In this document: piece after piece, positions 18,335 through 30,112 of the stretch
How the letters are laid out: each line of letters begins with the position of its first letter
Numbering within the stretch: the stretch's first letter is position 1
DNA from: Bacillus sp. REN10
GTDB lineage: Bacteria > Bacillota > Bacilli > Bacillales > Domibacillaceae
Direction of reading: 5' to 3'
Assembly: GCF_016820555.1 (NCBI RefSeq)
Contig: NZ_JADHDW010000004.1
Location: 186,001 to 250,000 of the forward strand
Length of the DNA: 64,000 nt
Translations under genes and position numbers: made by a program
The notes under the pieces: model-generated
Told to the model about the DNA's origin: nothing
Database searches by the model: none
What the model saw: the letters and a program-made list of their open reading frames with translations, nothing else

Positions 18335-18697
18335 ATGACGTTGACATTTTATTGGTATCCGAAATGCGGGACATGCCGCAAAGCGAAAAAATGGTTAGAA
18401 GAGCATCAAGTTGACTTTCAAGAAGTACATATTGTCGAACAACCGCCTACAAAAGAAGAATTAAAAGCCTTATATGAAAAAAGCGGACTTGAATTAAAGA
18501 AGTTTTTTAATACGAGCGGTCAAAAATACCGCGAGCTTGGATTAAAAGACAAAATCAAAACGGCTACTGAAGATGAATTGCTGACTCTTTTAGCTTCAGA
18601 CGGGATGCTCATTAAGCGTCCACTGACGACAGATGGAGAACAAGTGACGGTCGGTTTCAAGGAAGAAGATTTTGAAAAACATTGGGTACAAGGATAA
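18335..18697 (+). CDS. yusI: ArsC/Spx-family thioredoxin-fold protein YusI
   Basis: A 120-residue ArsC/Spx-family protein with CGTCRKAKKW near residue 11 and the family arginine segment IKRPLTTDG near residue 95. It could be a redox regulator or a reductase-like protein; the B. subtilis counterpart YusI has the same neighbours (gcvH and fadE). The ATG at 18335 is chosen with GGAGG upstream; a GTG 18 bases upstream would overlap that site. Confidence 0.85.
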   Translation: MTLTFYWYPKCGTCRKAKKWLEEHQVDFQEVHIVEQPPTKEELKALYEKSGLELKKFFNTSGQKYRELGLKDKIKTATEDELLTLLASDGMLIKRPLTTDGEQVTVGFKEEDFEKHWVQG

Positions 18698-18768
18698 AGA
18701 AAAGTGTCTTGATTTGTTCCTTTATAATAGGTAAAGTTTAATTGAAGTCTAGTAACGGAGGGATATGG

Positions 18769-19152
18769 ATGAGTACACCGAAAGAATTGCGTTATTCTGA
18801 AGAACATGAGTGGGTCAAAACAGAAGGGGAGAAAGTTCGCATTGGAATCACTGAGTTCGCACAGTCTGAGCTTGGCGATATCGTGTTTGTGGAGCTTCCA
18901 GCTGTAGGGGATGAAATCACAGTGAACGAGCCGTTCGGCAGCGTAGAATCAGTGAAAACTGTTTCTGAACTATATGCGCCTGTTAGCGGAACAGTTGTTG
19001 AAGTGAATGAAGACTTAGAAGATAGCCCAGAGCTTGTGAACGAATCTCCGTATGAGAAAGCATGGATGGTCGTTGTGGAAGTATCTGATGCTTCCGAAGT
19101 CGACAGCTTAATGACAGCTGAGCAATATGAGGAAATGGTAAAAGCAGACTAA
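18769..19152 (+). CDS. gcvH: Glycine cleavage system H protein
   Basis: A 127-residue lipoyl carrier. The lipoylated lysine is K63 in [15 protein letters not shown]. It carries the aminomethyl group between P and T proteins and, in Bacillus, also acts as relay for lipoate in the LipM/LipL pathway. The ATG at 18769 follows GGAGGG. A likely promoter TTGATT...TATAAT precedes it at about 18711-18731. Confidence 0.95.
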   Translation: MSTPKELRYSEEHEWVKTEGEKVRIGITEFAQSELGDIVFVELPAVGDEITVNEPFGSVESVKTVSELYAPVSGTVVEVNEDLEDSPELVNESPYEKAWMVVVEVSDASEVDSLMTAEQYEEMVKAD

Positions 19153-19266
19153 TTTGCGAGCGAGAGCACTTCCAACTGATGGAGGTGCTTTTCTTTGCTT
19201 TTCTTTGAAAAACAAGCGAAAATGGAAGTAACGAAGCAGTGATAGTCCAGGCAAAGGGTGATGATC

Positions 19267-19617
19267 ATGTTTTCCGGAAAAACTATTGTTGTTGAAGGCA
19301 CTTCTGATAAAAGAAGAGTCAAAGAAATTATTAAAGAGCCCGTTGACATTATTTGCACGAATGGGACAATTGGCGTGAGCAAGCTAGATGAAATGATCGA
19401 TGAGCTAGATGGACGCGATGTGTATATTTTAGTAGATGCAGATCAAGCGGGAGAGAAGTTGCGAAAGCTCTTTATTCGCGAGCTGCCAGAAGCGCATCAT
19501 TTATATATTGATCGAGTGTATAAAGAAGTCGCAACCGCTCCTTATCGACATTTAGCGACGATCTTATTAAGCGCCAATATCGATGTGCATAGTGAGTTTT
19601 TGCAAAAGGATGGATAG
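19267..19617 (+). CDS. yusF: Toprim-domain protein YusF
   Basis: A small toprim protein of about 116 residues. The toprim features are the glutamate in IVVEGTSDKRRV near residue 9 and the acidic VDADQAGEKLR near residue 55. Such stand-alone toprim proteins may act in RNA or DNA processing, but the role of YusF is not known. The ATG at 19267 follows AAAGGGTG. It lies upstream of a thioredoxin-like gene as in B. subtilis. Confidence 0.85.
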   Translation: MFSGKTIVVEGTSDKRRVKEIIKEPVDIICTNGTIGVSKLDEMIDELDGRDVYILVDADQAGEKLRKLFIRELPEAHHLYIDRVYKEVATAPYRHLATILLSANIDVHSEFLQKDG

Positions 19618-19619
19618 AG

Positions 19620-19916
19620 ATGCAATCAGAAGAAGTACGAGCGATCATCGAGCAGCAGGAAAAAGTGGCGGTGTATGCCTATGCGCCGATGTGTGGGACA
19701 TGCCAGTTGGCTTCCAAAATGCTCGATGTCGTAGAAAAGGTCGGCACACCGTATCAATGGGTTCGGATCAATTTAAATTACTACGAGGACATTGCTGAGA
19801 CGTATAGCATTGAAAGTGTGCCATGCTTGCTGATTTTTAAAGACGGACAGCTAATGGACAAGATATATGCCTTTCAGTCGGTTCCACATATTTATGAAAC
19901 ATTGAATCAGTATTGA
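19620..19916 (+). CDS. yusE: Thioredoxin-like protein YusE
   Basis: A 98-residue thioredoxin-fold protein with the redox motif CGTC (YAPMCGTCQLA, near residue 25), the conserved cis-Pro segment ESVPCLLIFKDG and the usual length for YusE. It starts three bases after yusF and is probably co-transcribed. A strong terminator follows. Confidence 0.87.
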   Translation: MQSEEVRAIIEQQEKVAVYAYAPMCGTCQLASKMLDVVEKVGTPYQWVRINLNYYEDIAETYSIESVPCLLIFKDGQLMDKIYAFQSVPHIYETLNQY

Positions 19917-19949
19917 AAACACCTTGCCAACGCTGGCAAGGTGTTTTTT
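19917..19949 (+). terminator. Terminator after yusE
   Basis: AAAACACCTTGCCA-acgc-TGGCAAGGTGTTTTTT forms a 14-bp stem and ends in six T residues. Confidence 0.92.
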
Positions 19950-20033
19950 CCAAAGATATTGTCGAGCGATTTTCAAAGGAATTTCTCTCTTTTTTCTGAA
20001 ATAGTTAATAAAGAAAGAAGAGGGGGCGAGCAA

Positions 20034-20366
20034 ATGCGTAAGCAACTTTCGATGATTCAAGTGGCGTGCCAAGAAAGAGGCCATATCCATTCCATTTTGC
20101 CAGCGGAACCTGTTCATGTGCTGTTAGAAGATCAAAATGAACATTGGCTATTAACCATTAGCAAAAAAGGCATTGATTTTTCCGATAAAAAAGTTCAGCC
20201 ATGGCAATTAAAAATCAGCGCAAAAGAAGGACAAATCGCTCATTGCCTAGCAGGAGAACAACGGCTATTTTTGTACCACCGCATGGGCAAAATTGATATG
20301 CTTGGCCTGTATCGATTGCAACTCTGGTTTGAATCCCTCCTCTGGCTATGTCGAGCGTACAAATAA
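20034..20366 (+). CDS. yusD: YusD-like small protein
   Basis: A 110-residue soluble protein starting MRKQLSMIQVACQERGHIHS, at the position where B. subtilis carries yusD, between yusE and metN. AGAGGGGG precedes the ATG. I recognise it mainly by position and length; a lipid-binding SCP2-like fold is conceivable but not shown by a motif. The stop codon TAA is followed at once by a module B repeat, so the 3' end may have been altered by repeat insertion. Confidence 0.6.
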   Translation: MRKQLSMIQVACQERGHIHSILPAEPVHVLLEDQNEHWLLTISKKGIDFSDKKVQPWQLKISAKEGQIAHCLAGEQRLFLYHRMGKIDMLGLYRLQLWFESLLWLCRAYK

Positions 20367-20516
20367 AAGCGGAGCCGACTGCTGAGACACGACAAGCAAA
20401 TGTTCTGGCGCTGGAAAGGCGATGAGCCTTGGAAGCGACAGGTTATTTGACTCGAGTGTCTAGGAGGCGGAGCTGGATAAAATAAAAGCGGAGCCGACTG
20501 CTGAGACACGACAAGC
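20367..20516 (+). repeat. Dispersed intergenic repeat, module B plus partial second copy
   Basis: AAAGCGGAGCCGACTGCTGAGACACGACAAGCAAA begins immediately after the stop codon, runs through GGCGATGAGCCTT and TTATTTGACTCGAGTGTCTAGG, and then its first 40 bases recur at 20479-20516. It is the reverse orientation of 12010-12127. It ends just before the metNPQ promoter. Confidence 0.8.
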
Positions 20517-20535
20517 AAAAAGAATATTTTTCTTA

Positions 20536-20565
20536 TTGACAATTTTCGAATAAAGGTGATACAAT
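20536..20565 (+). promoter_or_regulatory. Sigma-A promoter of metNPQ
   Basis: TTGACA (20536-20541) and TACAAT (20560-20565), spacing 18 bp, lie directly before the SAM riboswitch. Confidence 0.8.
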
Positions 20566-20591
20566 CAGTCTCACAATCAACTGAATAGCGA

Positions 20592-20758
20592 AACTCTTAT
20601 CAAGAGAGGTGGAGGGATGTGCCCTGCGAAGCCCGGCAACCTTCAACAATGATTTGTTGAAAAGGTGCCAATTCACACAAAGCGATTGCTTTGACAGATG
20701 AGAGAAAGGACTTTGACGAATCAAACCTTTCTGCTCATTGCGGCAGAAAGGTTTTTTA
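20592..20758 (+). promoter_or_regulatory. SAM-I riboswitch (S-box) with terminator
   Basis: The leader begins CTCTTATCAAGAGAGGTGGAGGGA and contains GCCCGGCAACC, the AAGGTGCCAATTC segment and CAGATGAGAGAAAGGA, the conserved S-box order. An intrinsic terminator AAACCTTTCTGC / GCAGAAAGGTTTTTT follows at 20726-20757. SAM binding should stabilise the aptamer and cause termination before metN, so the methionine transporter is made when SAM is low. Confidence 0.96.
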
Positions 20759-20779
20759 TTTAGAGGGGAGTGAAGCCAG

Positions 20780-21799
20780 ATGATTTCAATTGCAAATGTG
20801 AAAAAGATTTTTGCAACGAAGAGTGGCACAGTAACAGCAGTAGATGACATCAACTTAAACATAAATCAAGGAGAAATCTTTGGCATCATTGGTTATAGCG
20901 GCGCGGGAAAAAGTACGTTAATCCGCATGTTAAATGGCCTTGAATCTCCTTCTGAAGGCTCTGTTGTTGTCGCTGGCCGCGAAGTGTCAAACATTCGAGG
21001 AGCGGAATTAAGACAAGCGCGCCAAGAAATTAGCATGATTTTTCAGCATTTTAACTTGCTGTGGTCGAGAACGGTTCGGGAAAATATCGCGTTTCCGCTT
21101 GAAATTGCCGGCGTTCCGAAAGAGAAAAGAAAAGAGCGCGTGGATGAATTGATTCAGCTAGTGGGGCTAGAGGGACGAGGAGATGCTTATCCGTCACAGC
21201 TAAGCGGCGGTCAAAAGCAGCGAGTGGGCATTGCCAGAGCGCTCGCGAACAACCCGAAAGTGCTCTTATGTGATGAAGCCACTTCCGCACTCGATCCACA
21301 AACGACAGATTCGATTTTGGAGTTGTTAGTAGATATTAATGAACGACTTGGGTTAACGATTGTGTTAATCACTCATGAAATGCACGTCATTCGCAAAATT
21401 TGTCACCGCGTAGCTGTGATGGAAGCGGGAAATATCGTGGAGCTTGGTCCTGTGCTAGATGTCTTTAAACATCCGAAGCAGCCGATTACGAAACGATTTG
21501 TGCAACAAGTGACGGAGCAAGAAGAATCGAAAGAAACGATTGAGCATTTACTTGAGCGCGGAGGAAAAGTCGTGAAGCTGACCTTTATTGGGGAAGCAGC
21601 GGAACAGCCGGTTATCACCGACTTGATTCGCAATTTTCAAATATCGGTCAATATCGTTCAAGGGAAAGTGTCGCAAACGCAAGATGGAGCGTATGGCTCG
21701 CTCTTTGTCCATCTAACGGGCTCTGAGGAAGAAGTGAATCGAGCGGTTGCCTACTTAGATCAACATCAAGTGAGTTCGGAGGTGATCACGCATGCTTGA
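20780..21799 (+). CDS. metN: Methionine ABC transporter ATP-binding protein
   Basis: A 339-residue ABC ATPase: Walker A GYSGAGKST near residue 39, signature LSGGQKQR near residue 141, Walker B VLLCDEATSALD, H-loop ITHEMH. The C-terminal NIL domain (about residues 260-335), which senses methionine in this transporter family, is present. It energises methionine import with MetP and MetQ. It follows the S-box and overlaps metP by eight bases. Confidence 0.95.
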   Translation: MISIANVKKIFATKSGTVTAVDDINLNINQGEIFGIIGYSGAGKSTLIRMLNGLESPSEGSVVVAGREVSNIRGAELRQARQEISMIFQHFNLLWSRTVRENIAFPLEIAGVPKEKRKERVDELIQLVGLEGRGDAYPSQLSGGQKQRVGIARALANNPKVLLCDEATSALDPQTTDSILELLVDINERLGLTIVLITHEMHVIRKICHRVAVMEAGNIVELGPVLDVFKHPKQPITKRFVQQVTEQEESKETIEHLLERGGKVVKLTFIGEAAEQPVITDLIRNFQISVNIVQGKVSQTQDGAYGSLFVHLTGSEEEVNRAVAYLDQHQVSSEVITHA

Positions 21800-22460
21800 G
21801 CAATGGCTTCCCAATGTGGAATGGGAGAAAATGTGGGAAGCAACAGGTGAAACCCTTTATATGACAGGGATTTCTGTTGTTGCTACCTTTATTCTAGGTA
21901 TTTCGCTGGGATTACTCCTGTTTTTAACATCAAAAGATCAAATATTAGAAAATAAAGCGGTGAATGTGATCGTCGCTGCGTATGTGAATGTGTTTCGTTC
22001 CATTCCCTTCATTATTCTAATCATTTTATTAATTCCGTTCACGAAAGCGATTGTGGGGTCAATGATTGGAGAAAATGCAGCCTTGCCTGCTTTAATCATC
22101 GGAGCGTCTCCATTCTATGCTCGGATTGTTGAAATTGGGCTGCGGGAAATTGATAAAGGAGTGATTGAAGCGGCCAGATCAATGGGAGCGAAAACAAGCA
22201 CGATTGTTTTGAAAGTGTTGCTTCCAGAGTCTATGCCAGCTTTAATCTCCGGTATTACCGTCACAGCGATCGTTTTAGTCGGATACACGGCCATGGCTGG
22301 AGCAATTGGCGCAGGAGGCCTTGGAAACTTAGCCTTTTTAGACGGCTTCCAACGCAGCCAAAACGACGTAACCTTTGTCGCAACGCTCATTATTTTACTC
22401 ATCGTATTTGCGATTCAATTCACTGGTGACTGGTTCACTAAGAAATTAGATAAAAGATAA
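21792..22460 (+). CDS. metP: Methionine ABC transporter permease
   Basis: A 222-residue permease with about five membrane helices and the EAA loop GVIEAARSMGAKTSTIVLKVLLPES near residue 120, which contacts the ATPase. Length and sequence fit MetI/MetP. The start overlaps metN; metQ follows 15 bp downstream in the SAM-riboswitch-controlled operon. Confidence 0.94.
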   Translation: MLEQWLPNVEWEKMWEATGETLYMTGISVVATFILGISLGLLLFLTSKDQILENKAVNVIVAAYVNVFRSIPFIILIILLIPFTKAIVGSMIGENAALPALIIGASPFYARIVEIGLREIDKGVIEAARSMGAKTSTIVLKVLLPESMPALISGITVTAIVLVGYTAMAGAIGAGGLGNLAFLDGFQRSQNDVTFVATLIILLIVFAIQFTGDWFTKKLDKR

Positions 22461-22475
22461 CAAGGAGGAAATATT

Positions 22476-23312
22476 ATGAAGAAGTGGTTATTCGCTTTAC
22501 TTGCATCGATTATTGTACTAGCCCTCGCTGCATGCGGCGGCTCAGAGGAGAAAAAAGAAGAAGGTAAATCAGAAGAAGATAATAAACTAGTGGTTGGAGC
22601 ATCTAACATTCCGCATGCGGTGATTTTAGAAGAAGCGAAGCCGTTATTAAAAGAAAAAGGCTATGATTTAGAGATTGAAACCTTCAATGATTATATCTTG
22701 CCGAATAAAGCCTTAGATGAAGGCGAATTAGATGCCAACTATTATCAACACATTCCATTTTTAGAGCTACAAAAGAAAGAACATGGTTACAAGTTTGAAA
22801 ATGCAGGTGGCATTCATATTGAGCCCATCGGCGTGTATTCTAAAAAATATAAAAGCTTAGATGATCTGCCAAAAGGGGCAAAGGTTTTAATGAGCAACTC
22901 TGTATCTGACCATGGTCGCGTGCTAAGTATGCTTGAAAAAGAAGGCCTAATTAAATTAAAAGACGGCATTAATAAAAATGACGCGCAAATTAAAGACATT
23001 AGCGAAAATAAAAAGAACTTACAATTCGAATACAATTTTGAACCGGCTTTTCTTCCGCAAGCCTTTAATAACGGAGAAGGCGACGCGGTGCTCATCAACT
23101 CCAACTTTGCGATCGACGCTGGCTTAGATCCGCTAAAAGATCCGATTGCTGTTGAATCAAAGGATTCTCCATATGTGAATATCGTGGCTGTGCGCAGCGG
23201 AGATGAAGACAAAGAGAAAATTAAAGCTTTAGTGGACGTGCTTCACTCAAAAGAGATTCAAGACTTTATCATGAACGAGTGGAAGGGCGCCATTGTGCCA
23301 GTAAATAAATAA
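22476..23312 (+). CDS. metQ: Methionine-binding lipoprotein
   Basis: A 278-residue substrate-binding lipoprotein. The signal peptide ends in the lipobox LAAC (Cys20), followed by a charged linker and the NLPA/MetQ domain (LVVGASNIPHAVILEEAKPL and FNDYILPNKALDEGELDANYYQH). It binds methionine outside the membrane and passes it to MetP. CAAGGAGG precedes the ATG. Confidence 0.95.
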   Translation: MKKWLFALLASIIVLALAACGGSEEKKEEGKSEEDNKLVVGASNIPHAVILEEAKPLLKEKGYDLEIETFNDYILPNKALDEGELDANYYQHIPFLELQKKEHGYKFENAGGIHIEPIGVYSKKYKSLDDLPKGAKVLMSNSVSDHGRVLSMLEKEGLIKLKDGINKNDAQIKDISENKKNLQFEYNFEPAFLPQAFNNGEGDAVLINSNFAIDAGLDPLKDPIAVESKDSPYVNIVAVRSGDEDKEKIKALVDVLHSKEIQDFIMNEWKGAIVPVNK

Positions 23313-23445
23313 AGAAATGGGAGCTTGTCGCTTGATTGCGGCAAGCTTTTTTGAGCAAGCGCGCGCGGAGGTCTCCAAAAAAATCCGCATAAACCGTTTT
23401 TTCTTGTACATATTAAAAGCGAAACGTACACAGGAGGGACGAACG

Positions 23446-23808
23446 ATGGAGAAGGAAATGAATAATTTTTCACAGGAAGCGTTAAGAGAATATAAGGAAG
23501 GGGTAGGTATCTTCCAAGAAAAGATGCCCGAATTGGCGAAGCATTATCAGGAATTCACAGCGGCTTGCTTCAAAGAAGGAGAAATTGGGCTGAAAGAAAA
23601 GCATTTGATGGCGCTTTCGATCAGCGTGTTTGCACAAGATGAGTATTGCATCATTTATCATGTGAAAGGCTGTTTGGACCAAGGCTGCAGTGAAATAGAA
23701 ATGCTAGAAGCGCTCGGGGTAGCGGCGGCGTTTGGCGGAGGAGCGGCGATGAGCCAAGCAGTAACGCTCGTGCAGGAAGCAATTCGTGATCTAGGTATGA
23801 CGCATTAG
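23446..23808 (+). CDS. yurZ: Carboxymuconolactone decarboxylase/AhpD-like protein (YurZ-like)
   Basis: A 120-residue AhpD-like helical protein. The usual redox site is altered to DEYCIIYHVKGC, keeping cysteine and histidine near residues 65-75, followed by the family segment EALGVAAAFGGGAAM. The ATG at 23446 follows CAGGAGGG. It holds the B. subtilis yurZ position between metQ and sufC. A peroxidase-like or redox role is possible but not proven. Confidence 0.8.
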   Translation: MEKEMNNFSQEALREYKEGVGIFQEKMPELAKHYQEFTAACFKEGEIGLKEKHLMALSISVFAQDEYCIIYHVKGCLDQGCSEIEMLEALGVAAAFGGGAAMSQAVTLVQEAIRDLGMTH

Positions 23809-24003
23809 TGGTGCTCAAAATGGAAGGATACGAAAGGATATAGCAAGAATTTTAAGAATGAGGGAATGGATCGGGGTGTCATTGCTCAAGACGCGATGTG
23901 AACCGACGAGAGCAGGCTATACGCTTTTTGTAAAAATAGCCAATTGTTGATACCATCAATAGTGCAAGGTTAAAAAAGCGGAAAGGATTGATTCCCTATC
24001 AAT

Positions 24004-24201
24004 TTGTTTAACTCACTGAATTTAACGTACACAGAAGGCATGGAGAAGGCGATGCATGGAGCCCATGGAGTCGGATACGAGGTGTACAGTCGAAATCATC
24101 AAGTGAGAATGAGTGTAGAACGGCAGCGCGAAAAAAATTACTTGAAAAGCCGCCGGATCGTGGCAGATTTTAACGGTAGATTTATCAATCAATTATCATA
24201 A
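24004..24201 (+). CDS. Small basic hypothetical protein
   Basis: A 65-residue frame starting at a TTG (24004), with a basic C-terminal half (VERQREKNYLKSRRIVADFNGR). A weak site, AAAGGATTG, lies about 14 bases upstream; an internal ATG at 24040 is a possible alternative start. A good terminator follows, which supports a real transcript. The preceding 195 bp show no other gene. No family is recognised. Confidence 0.5.
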   Translation: MFNSLNLTYTEGMEKAMHGAHGVGYEVYSRNHQVRMSVERQREKNYLKSRRIVADFNGRFINQLS

Positions 24202-24210
24202 TATTGAGAA

Positions 24211-24238
24211 AAGCCAGTGCGTAGGCGCTGGTTTTTTT
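24211..24238 (+). terminator. Terminator before the suf operon
   Basis: AGCCAGTGC-gtag-GCGCTGGTTTTTTT: an eight-pair stem with a four-base loop and seven T residues. Confidence 0.88.
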
Positions 24239-24344
24239 CATTCATAAATGGGTAGAAATTTTTCCGCTATTTAAGGCAAGAATACTATATAATGAAGTGG
24301 AATTTTTGGTATAATCAAATATCTCACCAATTCGTTTAGATTGG

Positions 24345-24373
24345 TTGAATATACTTTTAATTTGTTATAAGAT
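24345..24373 (+). promoter_or_regulatory. Likely sigma-A promoter of sufCDSUB
   Basis: TTGAAT (24345-24350), 17 bp, TAAGAT (24368-24373). Directly downstream, TGAGAATAAATTGAGAATGA contains two TGAGAAT direct repeats that may be a regulator site. Confidence 0.5.
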
Positions 24374-24440
24374 TGTAATGAGAATAAATTGAGAATGACA
24401 ATAATTCAATAACATTTTCGATAACGACGGAGGTATAGAT

Positions 24441-25220
24441 ATGACAGCTTCTACATTAGTAATTAAAGATTTACATGTAGCAATTGAGGGGAAAGAGATT
24501 TTAAAGGGTGTAAATCTTGAGATAAAAGGTGGAGAATTCCACGCGATTATGGGACCAAACGGAACAGGTAAATCCACATTATCTTCCGCGATCATGGGTC
24601 ATCCAAAATATGAAGTGACACAAGGCAGCATTGAGCTTGATGGAGAAAACGTATTAGAAATGGAAGTAGATGAGCGCGCTCGTGCAGGTCTGTTCCTTGC
24701 AATGCAATATCCAAGTGAAATTACAGGTGTCACAAATGCGGATTTCTTGCGTTCAGCGATCAATAGCCGCCGTGAAGAAGGCGATGAAATTTCTTTAATG
24801 AAATTCATCCGTAAAATGGACGAAAAAATGGACTTCCTTGAAATGGATCAAGATATGGCACAGCGTTACTTAAATGAAGGCTTCTCAGGCGGGGAGAAAA
24901 AGCGCAACGAAATCCTTCAATTAATGATGATTGAGCCGAAAATTGCGATTCTTGATGAAATCGATTCTGGTCTAGATATCGATGCTTTAAAAGTAGTGTC
25001 TAAAGGAATCAATGAAATGCGTGGCAGTGAGTTCGGATGCCTAATGATCACTCACTATCAACGTCTTCTAAACTACATCACTCCTGATAAAGTACACGTA
25101 ATGATGCAAGGCCGCATCGTGAAATCAGGCGGACCTGAGCTTGCACAGCGTTTAGAAGCAGAAGGCTATGACTGGATCAAGCAAGAGCTTGGAATTGAAG
25201 ACGAAACAGTGAGTCAATAA
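24441..25220 (+). CDS. sufC: Fe-S cluster assembly ATPase SufC
   Basis: A 259-residue ABC-type ATPase of the SufBCD scaffold. Walker A GPNGTGKST near residue 39, signature FSGGEKKR, Walker B IAILDEIDSGLD and switch histidine ITHYQRL are visible. It drives conformational change of the SufB-SufD scaffold during cluster assembly in the cytoplasm. GACGGAGG precedes the ATG. It is the first gene of sufCDSUB. Confidence 0.96.
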   Translation: MTASTLVIKDLHVAIEGKEILKGVNLEIKGGEFHAIMGPNGTGKSTLSSAIMGHPKYEVTQGSIELDGENVLEMEVDERARAGLFLAMQYPSEITGVTNADFLRSAINSRREEGDEISLMKFIRKMDEKMDFLEMDQDMAQRYLNEGFSGGEKKRNEILQLMMIEPKIAILDEIDSGLDIDALKVVSKGINEMRGSEFGCLMITHYQRLLNYITPDKVHVMMQGRIVKSGGPELAQRLEAEGYDWIKQELGIEDETVSQ

Positions 25221-25258
25221 GAGCCATTTTACGAAAGCTGATCACTAGGAGGATGAAC

Positions 25259-28222
<2,964 letters not shown>

Positions 28223-28249
28223 TTATAATGACGACAGGAGGAATATAAC

Positions 28250-29647
28250 ATGGCAAAGAAAATGCCAGAAATCGGGGATTACAAATACGGTTTTAAAGAT
28301 AAAGACGTATCTGTTTACCGTTCAGAGCGTGGATTAACACGTGAAATCGTAGAAGAAATCTCTAAGTTGAAAGATGAGCCCCAATGGATGTTAGACTTCC
28401 GTTTAAAATCACTCGAACTTTTTTATGAAATGTCGATGCCACAATGGGGCGGCGATCTTTCGGCATTAAGCTTCGATGAAATCACTTACTACGTGAAGCC
28501 ATCAGAGAAATCAGAACGTTCTTGGGATGAAGTACCAGAAGAAATCAAACAAACATTTGATAAGCTTGGGATCCCAGAAGCAGAACAAAAATACTTGGCA
28601 GGTGTATCCGCTCAGTATGAATCAGAGGTTGTTTATCACAACATGAAGGAAGACCTAGAAGATCTAGGCATCGTCTTCAAAGACACGGATTCAGCGTTAA
28701 AAGAAAATGAAGACATCTTCCGCAAATACTGGGCAAAAGTGATCCCGCCAACAGACAATAAATTTGCGGCATTAAACTCAGCGGTATGGTCAGGTGGATC
28801 ATTCATTTATGTACCACCAGGTGTGAAAGTAGATACGCCATTACAAGCATACTTCCGTATCAACTCTGAAAACATGGGTCAGTTCGAGCGTACGCTTATC
28901 ATCGTTGACGAAGGCGCAAGCGTTCACTACGTAGAAGGATGTACAGCTCCTGTGTACACAACGAACTCTCTTCACAGTGCGGTTGTAGAAATCTACATTA
29001 ATAAAGATGCATACTGCCGTTACACAACGATCCAAAACTGGGCGAACAACGTTTACAACCTAGTAACGAAGCGTGCCGTTTGTGAAGCGAACGCAACGAT
29101 GGAATGGATCGACGGAAACATCGGATCGAAATTAACGATGAAGTATCCAGCCGTTATTCTAAAAGGCGAAGGTGCTCGCGGGTTAACCCTTTCCATCGCG
29201 ATCGCTGGTAAAGGCCAACACCAAGATGCTGGAGCGAAAATGATTCACCTTGCACCGAACACATCGTCAACGATCGTATCAAAATCGATTGCCAAACATG
29301 GCGGAAAAGTAACGTACCGCGGAATCGTTCACTTCGGACGCAAAGCGGAAGGTGCTCGCTCAAACATCGAATGCGATACGTTAATTATGGATAATCAATC
29401 CACATCGGATACAATTCCATACAACGAAATCTTAAACGACAACATCTCTTTAGAGCACGAAGCAAAAGTTTCAAAAGTATCTGAAGAGCAACTATTCTAC
29501 TTGATGAGCCGCGGTGTTTCTGAAGCAGAAGCAACAGAAATGATCGTCATGGGCTTCATCGAGCCATTCACAAAAGAACTTCCAATGGAATATGCAGTTG
29601 AAATGAACCGTTTGATTAAGTTCGAAATGGAAGGATCAATCGGATAA
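28250..29647 (+). CDS. sufB: Fe-S cluster assembly scaffold SufB
   Basis: A 465-residue SufB scaffold. Conserved segments are [15 protein letters not shown], the cysteine-containing [41 protein letters not shown] and [24 protein letters not shown]. New clusters form on this subunit with SufC and SufD. ACAGGAGG precedes the ATG. The gene is last in the operon; a strong terminator follows and the prophage begins directly behind it. Confidence 0.96.
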   Translation: MAKKMPEIGDYKYGFKDKDVSVYRSERGLTREIVEEISKLKDEPQWMLDFRLKSLELFYEMSMPQWGGDLSALSFDEITYYVKPSEKSERSWDEVPEEIKQTFDKLGIPEAEQKYLAGVSAQYESEVVYHNMKEDLEDLGIVFKDTDSALKENEDIFRKYWAKVIPPTDNKFAALNSAVWSGGSFIYVPPGVKVDTPLQAYFRINSENMGQFERTLIIVDEGASVHYVEGCTAPVYTTNSLHSAVVEIYINKDAYCRYTTIQNWANNVYNLVTKRAVCEANATMEWIDGNIGSKLTMKYPAVILKGEGARGLTLSIAIAGKGQHQDAGAKMIHLAPNTSSTIVSKSIAKHGGKVTYRGIVHFGRKAEGARSNIECDTLIMDNQSTSDTIPYNEILNDNISLEHEAKVSKVSEEQLFYLMSRGVSEAEATEMIVMGFIEPFTKELPMEYAVEMNRLIKFEMEGSIG

Positions 29648-29652
29648 TGTTG

Positions 29653-29691
29653 AAAAAACCGTGGTATAATAGGGTTTATACCACGGTTTTT
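29653..29691 (+). terminator. Terminator of the suf operon, bidirectional
   Basis: AAAAACCGTGGTATA / TATACCACGGTTTTT forms a 15-bp stem. It ends two bases before the integrase stop codon on the minus strand, so it also ends phage transcription. The left attachment core must lie close to it, but cannot be fixed without the other end. Confidence 0.92.
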
Positions 29692-29692
29692 A

Positions 29693-30082
29693 TTATATAG
29701 AATTGGAGTCGTGCCGATTTTGTGCCGATTCAGATTTCTTTTGGGTGTAAGAGGCGAACTTATTGAGTTCGTCTTCTTCTATTTTATCGGTGATATCGAG
29801 ATACGTATCGGCTGTTGTTTTTATGGTTTGGTGTCCAAGCCGCTGAGATACATATTTCAAACTGGCTCCACTTTCTAAAAGGATGACCGCATGAGTATGT
29901 CTGAAGACATGTAAACCTTTATAGTCTACTCCGGCAGCTTTACAATATTTTTGGAGCATTTCTCTAATGACAGATGGTGTAAGGTACTCACCTAATCCAT
30001 TTTGAAAAATAATATTGTCTTCATTCTTTTTGAATCGAGGATCTTGCCACTCCATTTCTTTTTGGCGGATCTTAAATTTCTT
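29693..30082 (-). pseudogene. int: Tyrosine integrase, C-terminal fragment
   Basis: The last 127 codons of a phage integrase. The catalytic motifs LHVFRHTHAVILLESGASL (HxxR), LGHQTIKTTADTYLD (histidine and nucleophilic tyrosine) are present. The reading frame continues upstream through KFKIRQKE and then meets the inserted ISL3 element at 30083. Together with 33009-33829 it would form a 400-residue integrase. An ATG at 30055 could give a 120-residue product, but this lacks the DNA-binding domains and the first catalytic arginine. Confidence 0.9.
30075..30082. repeat. Target-site duplication of the ISL3 element, left copy
   Basis: AATTTCTT on the plus strand (AAGAAATT in the integrase sense). 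The second copy is at 33009-33016. Eight base pairs is the usual duplication length of ISL3-family elements. Confidence 0.9.
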
Positions 30083-30112
30083 GGGTAATCGGATTAGTGA
30101 GTTGAAAGAGGG

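Noticed and set aside
29653-29700. Left attachment core of the prophage
   Set aside because: The core must lie near the integrase 3' end and suf terminator, but the right end of the prophage is outside the window, so no repeat pair can be shown and no exact site is reported.
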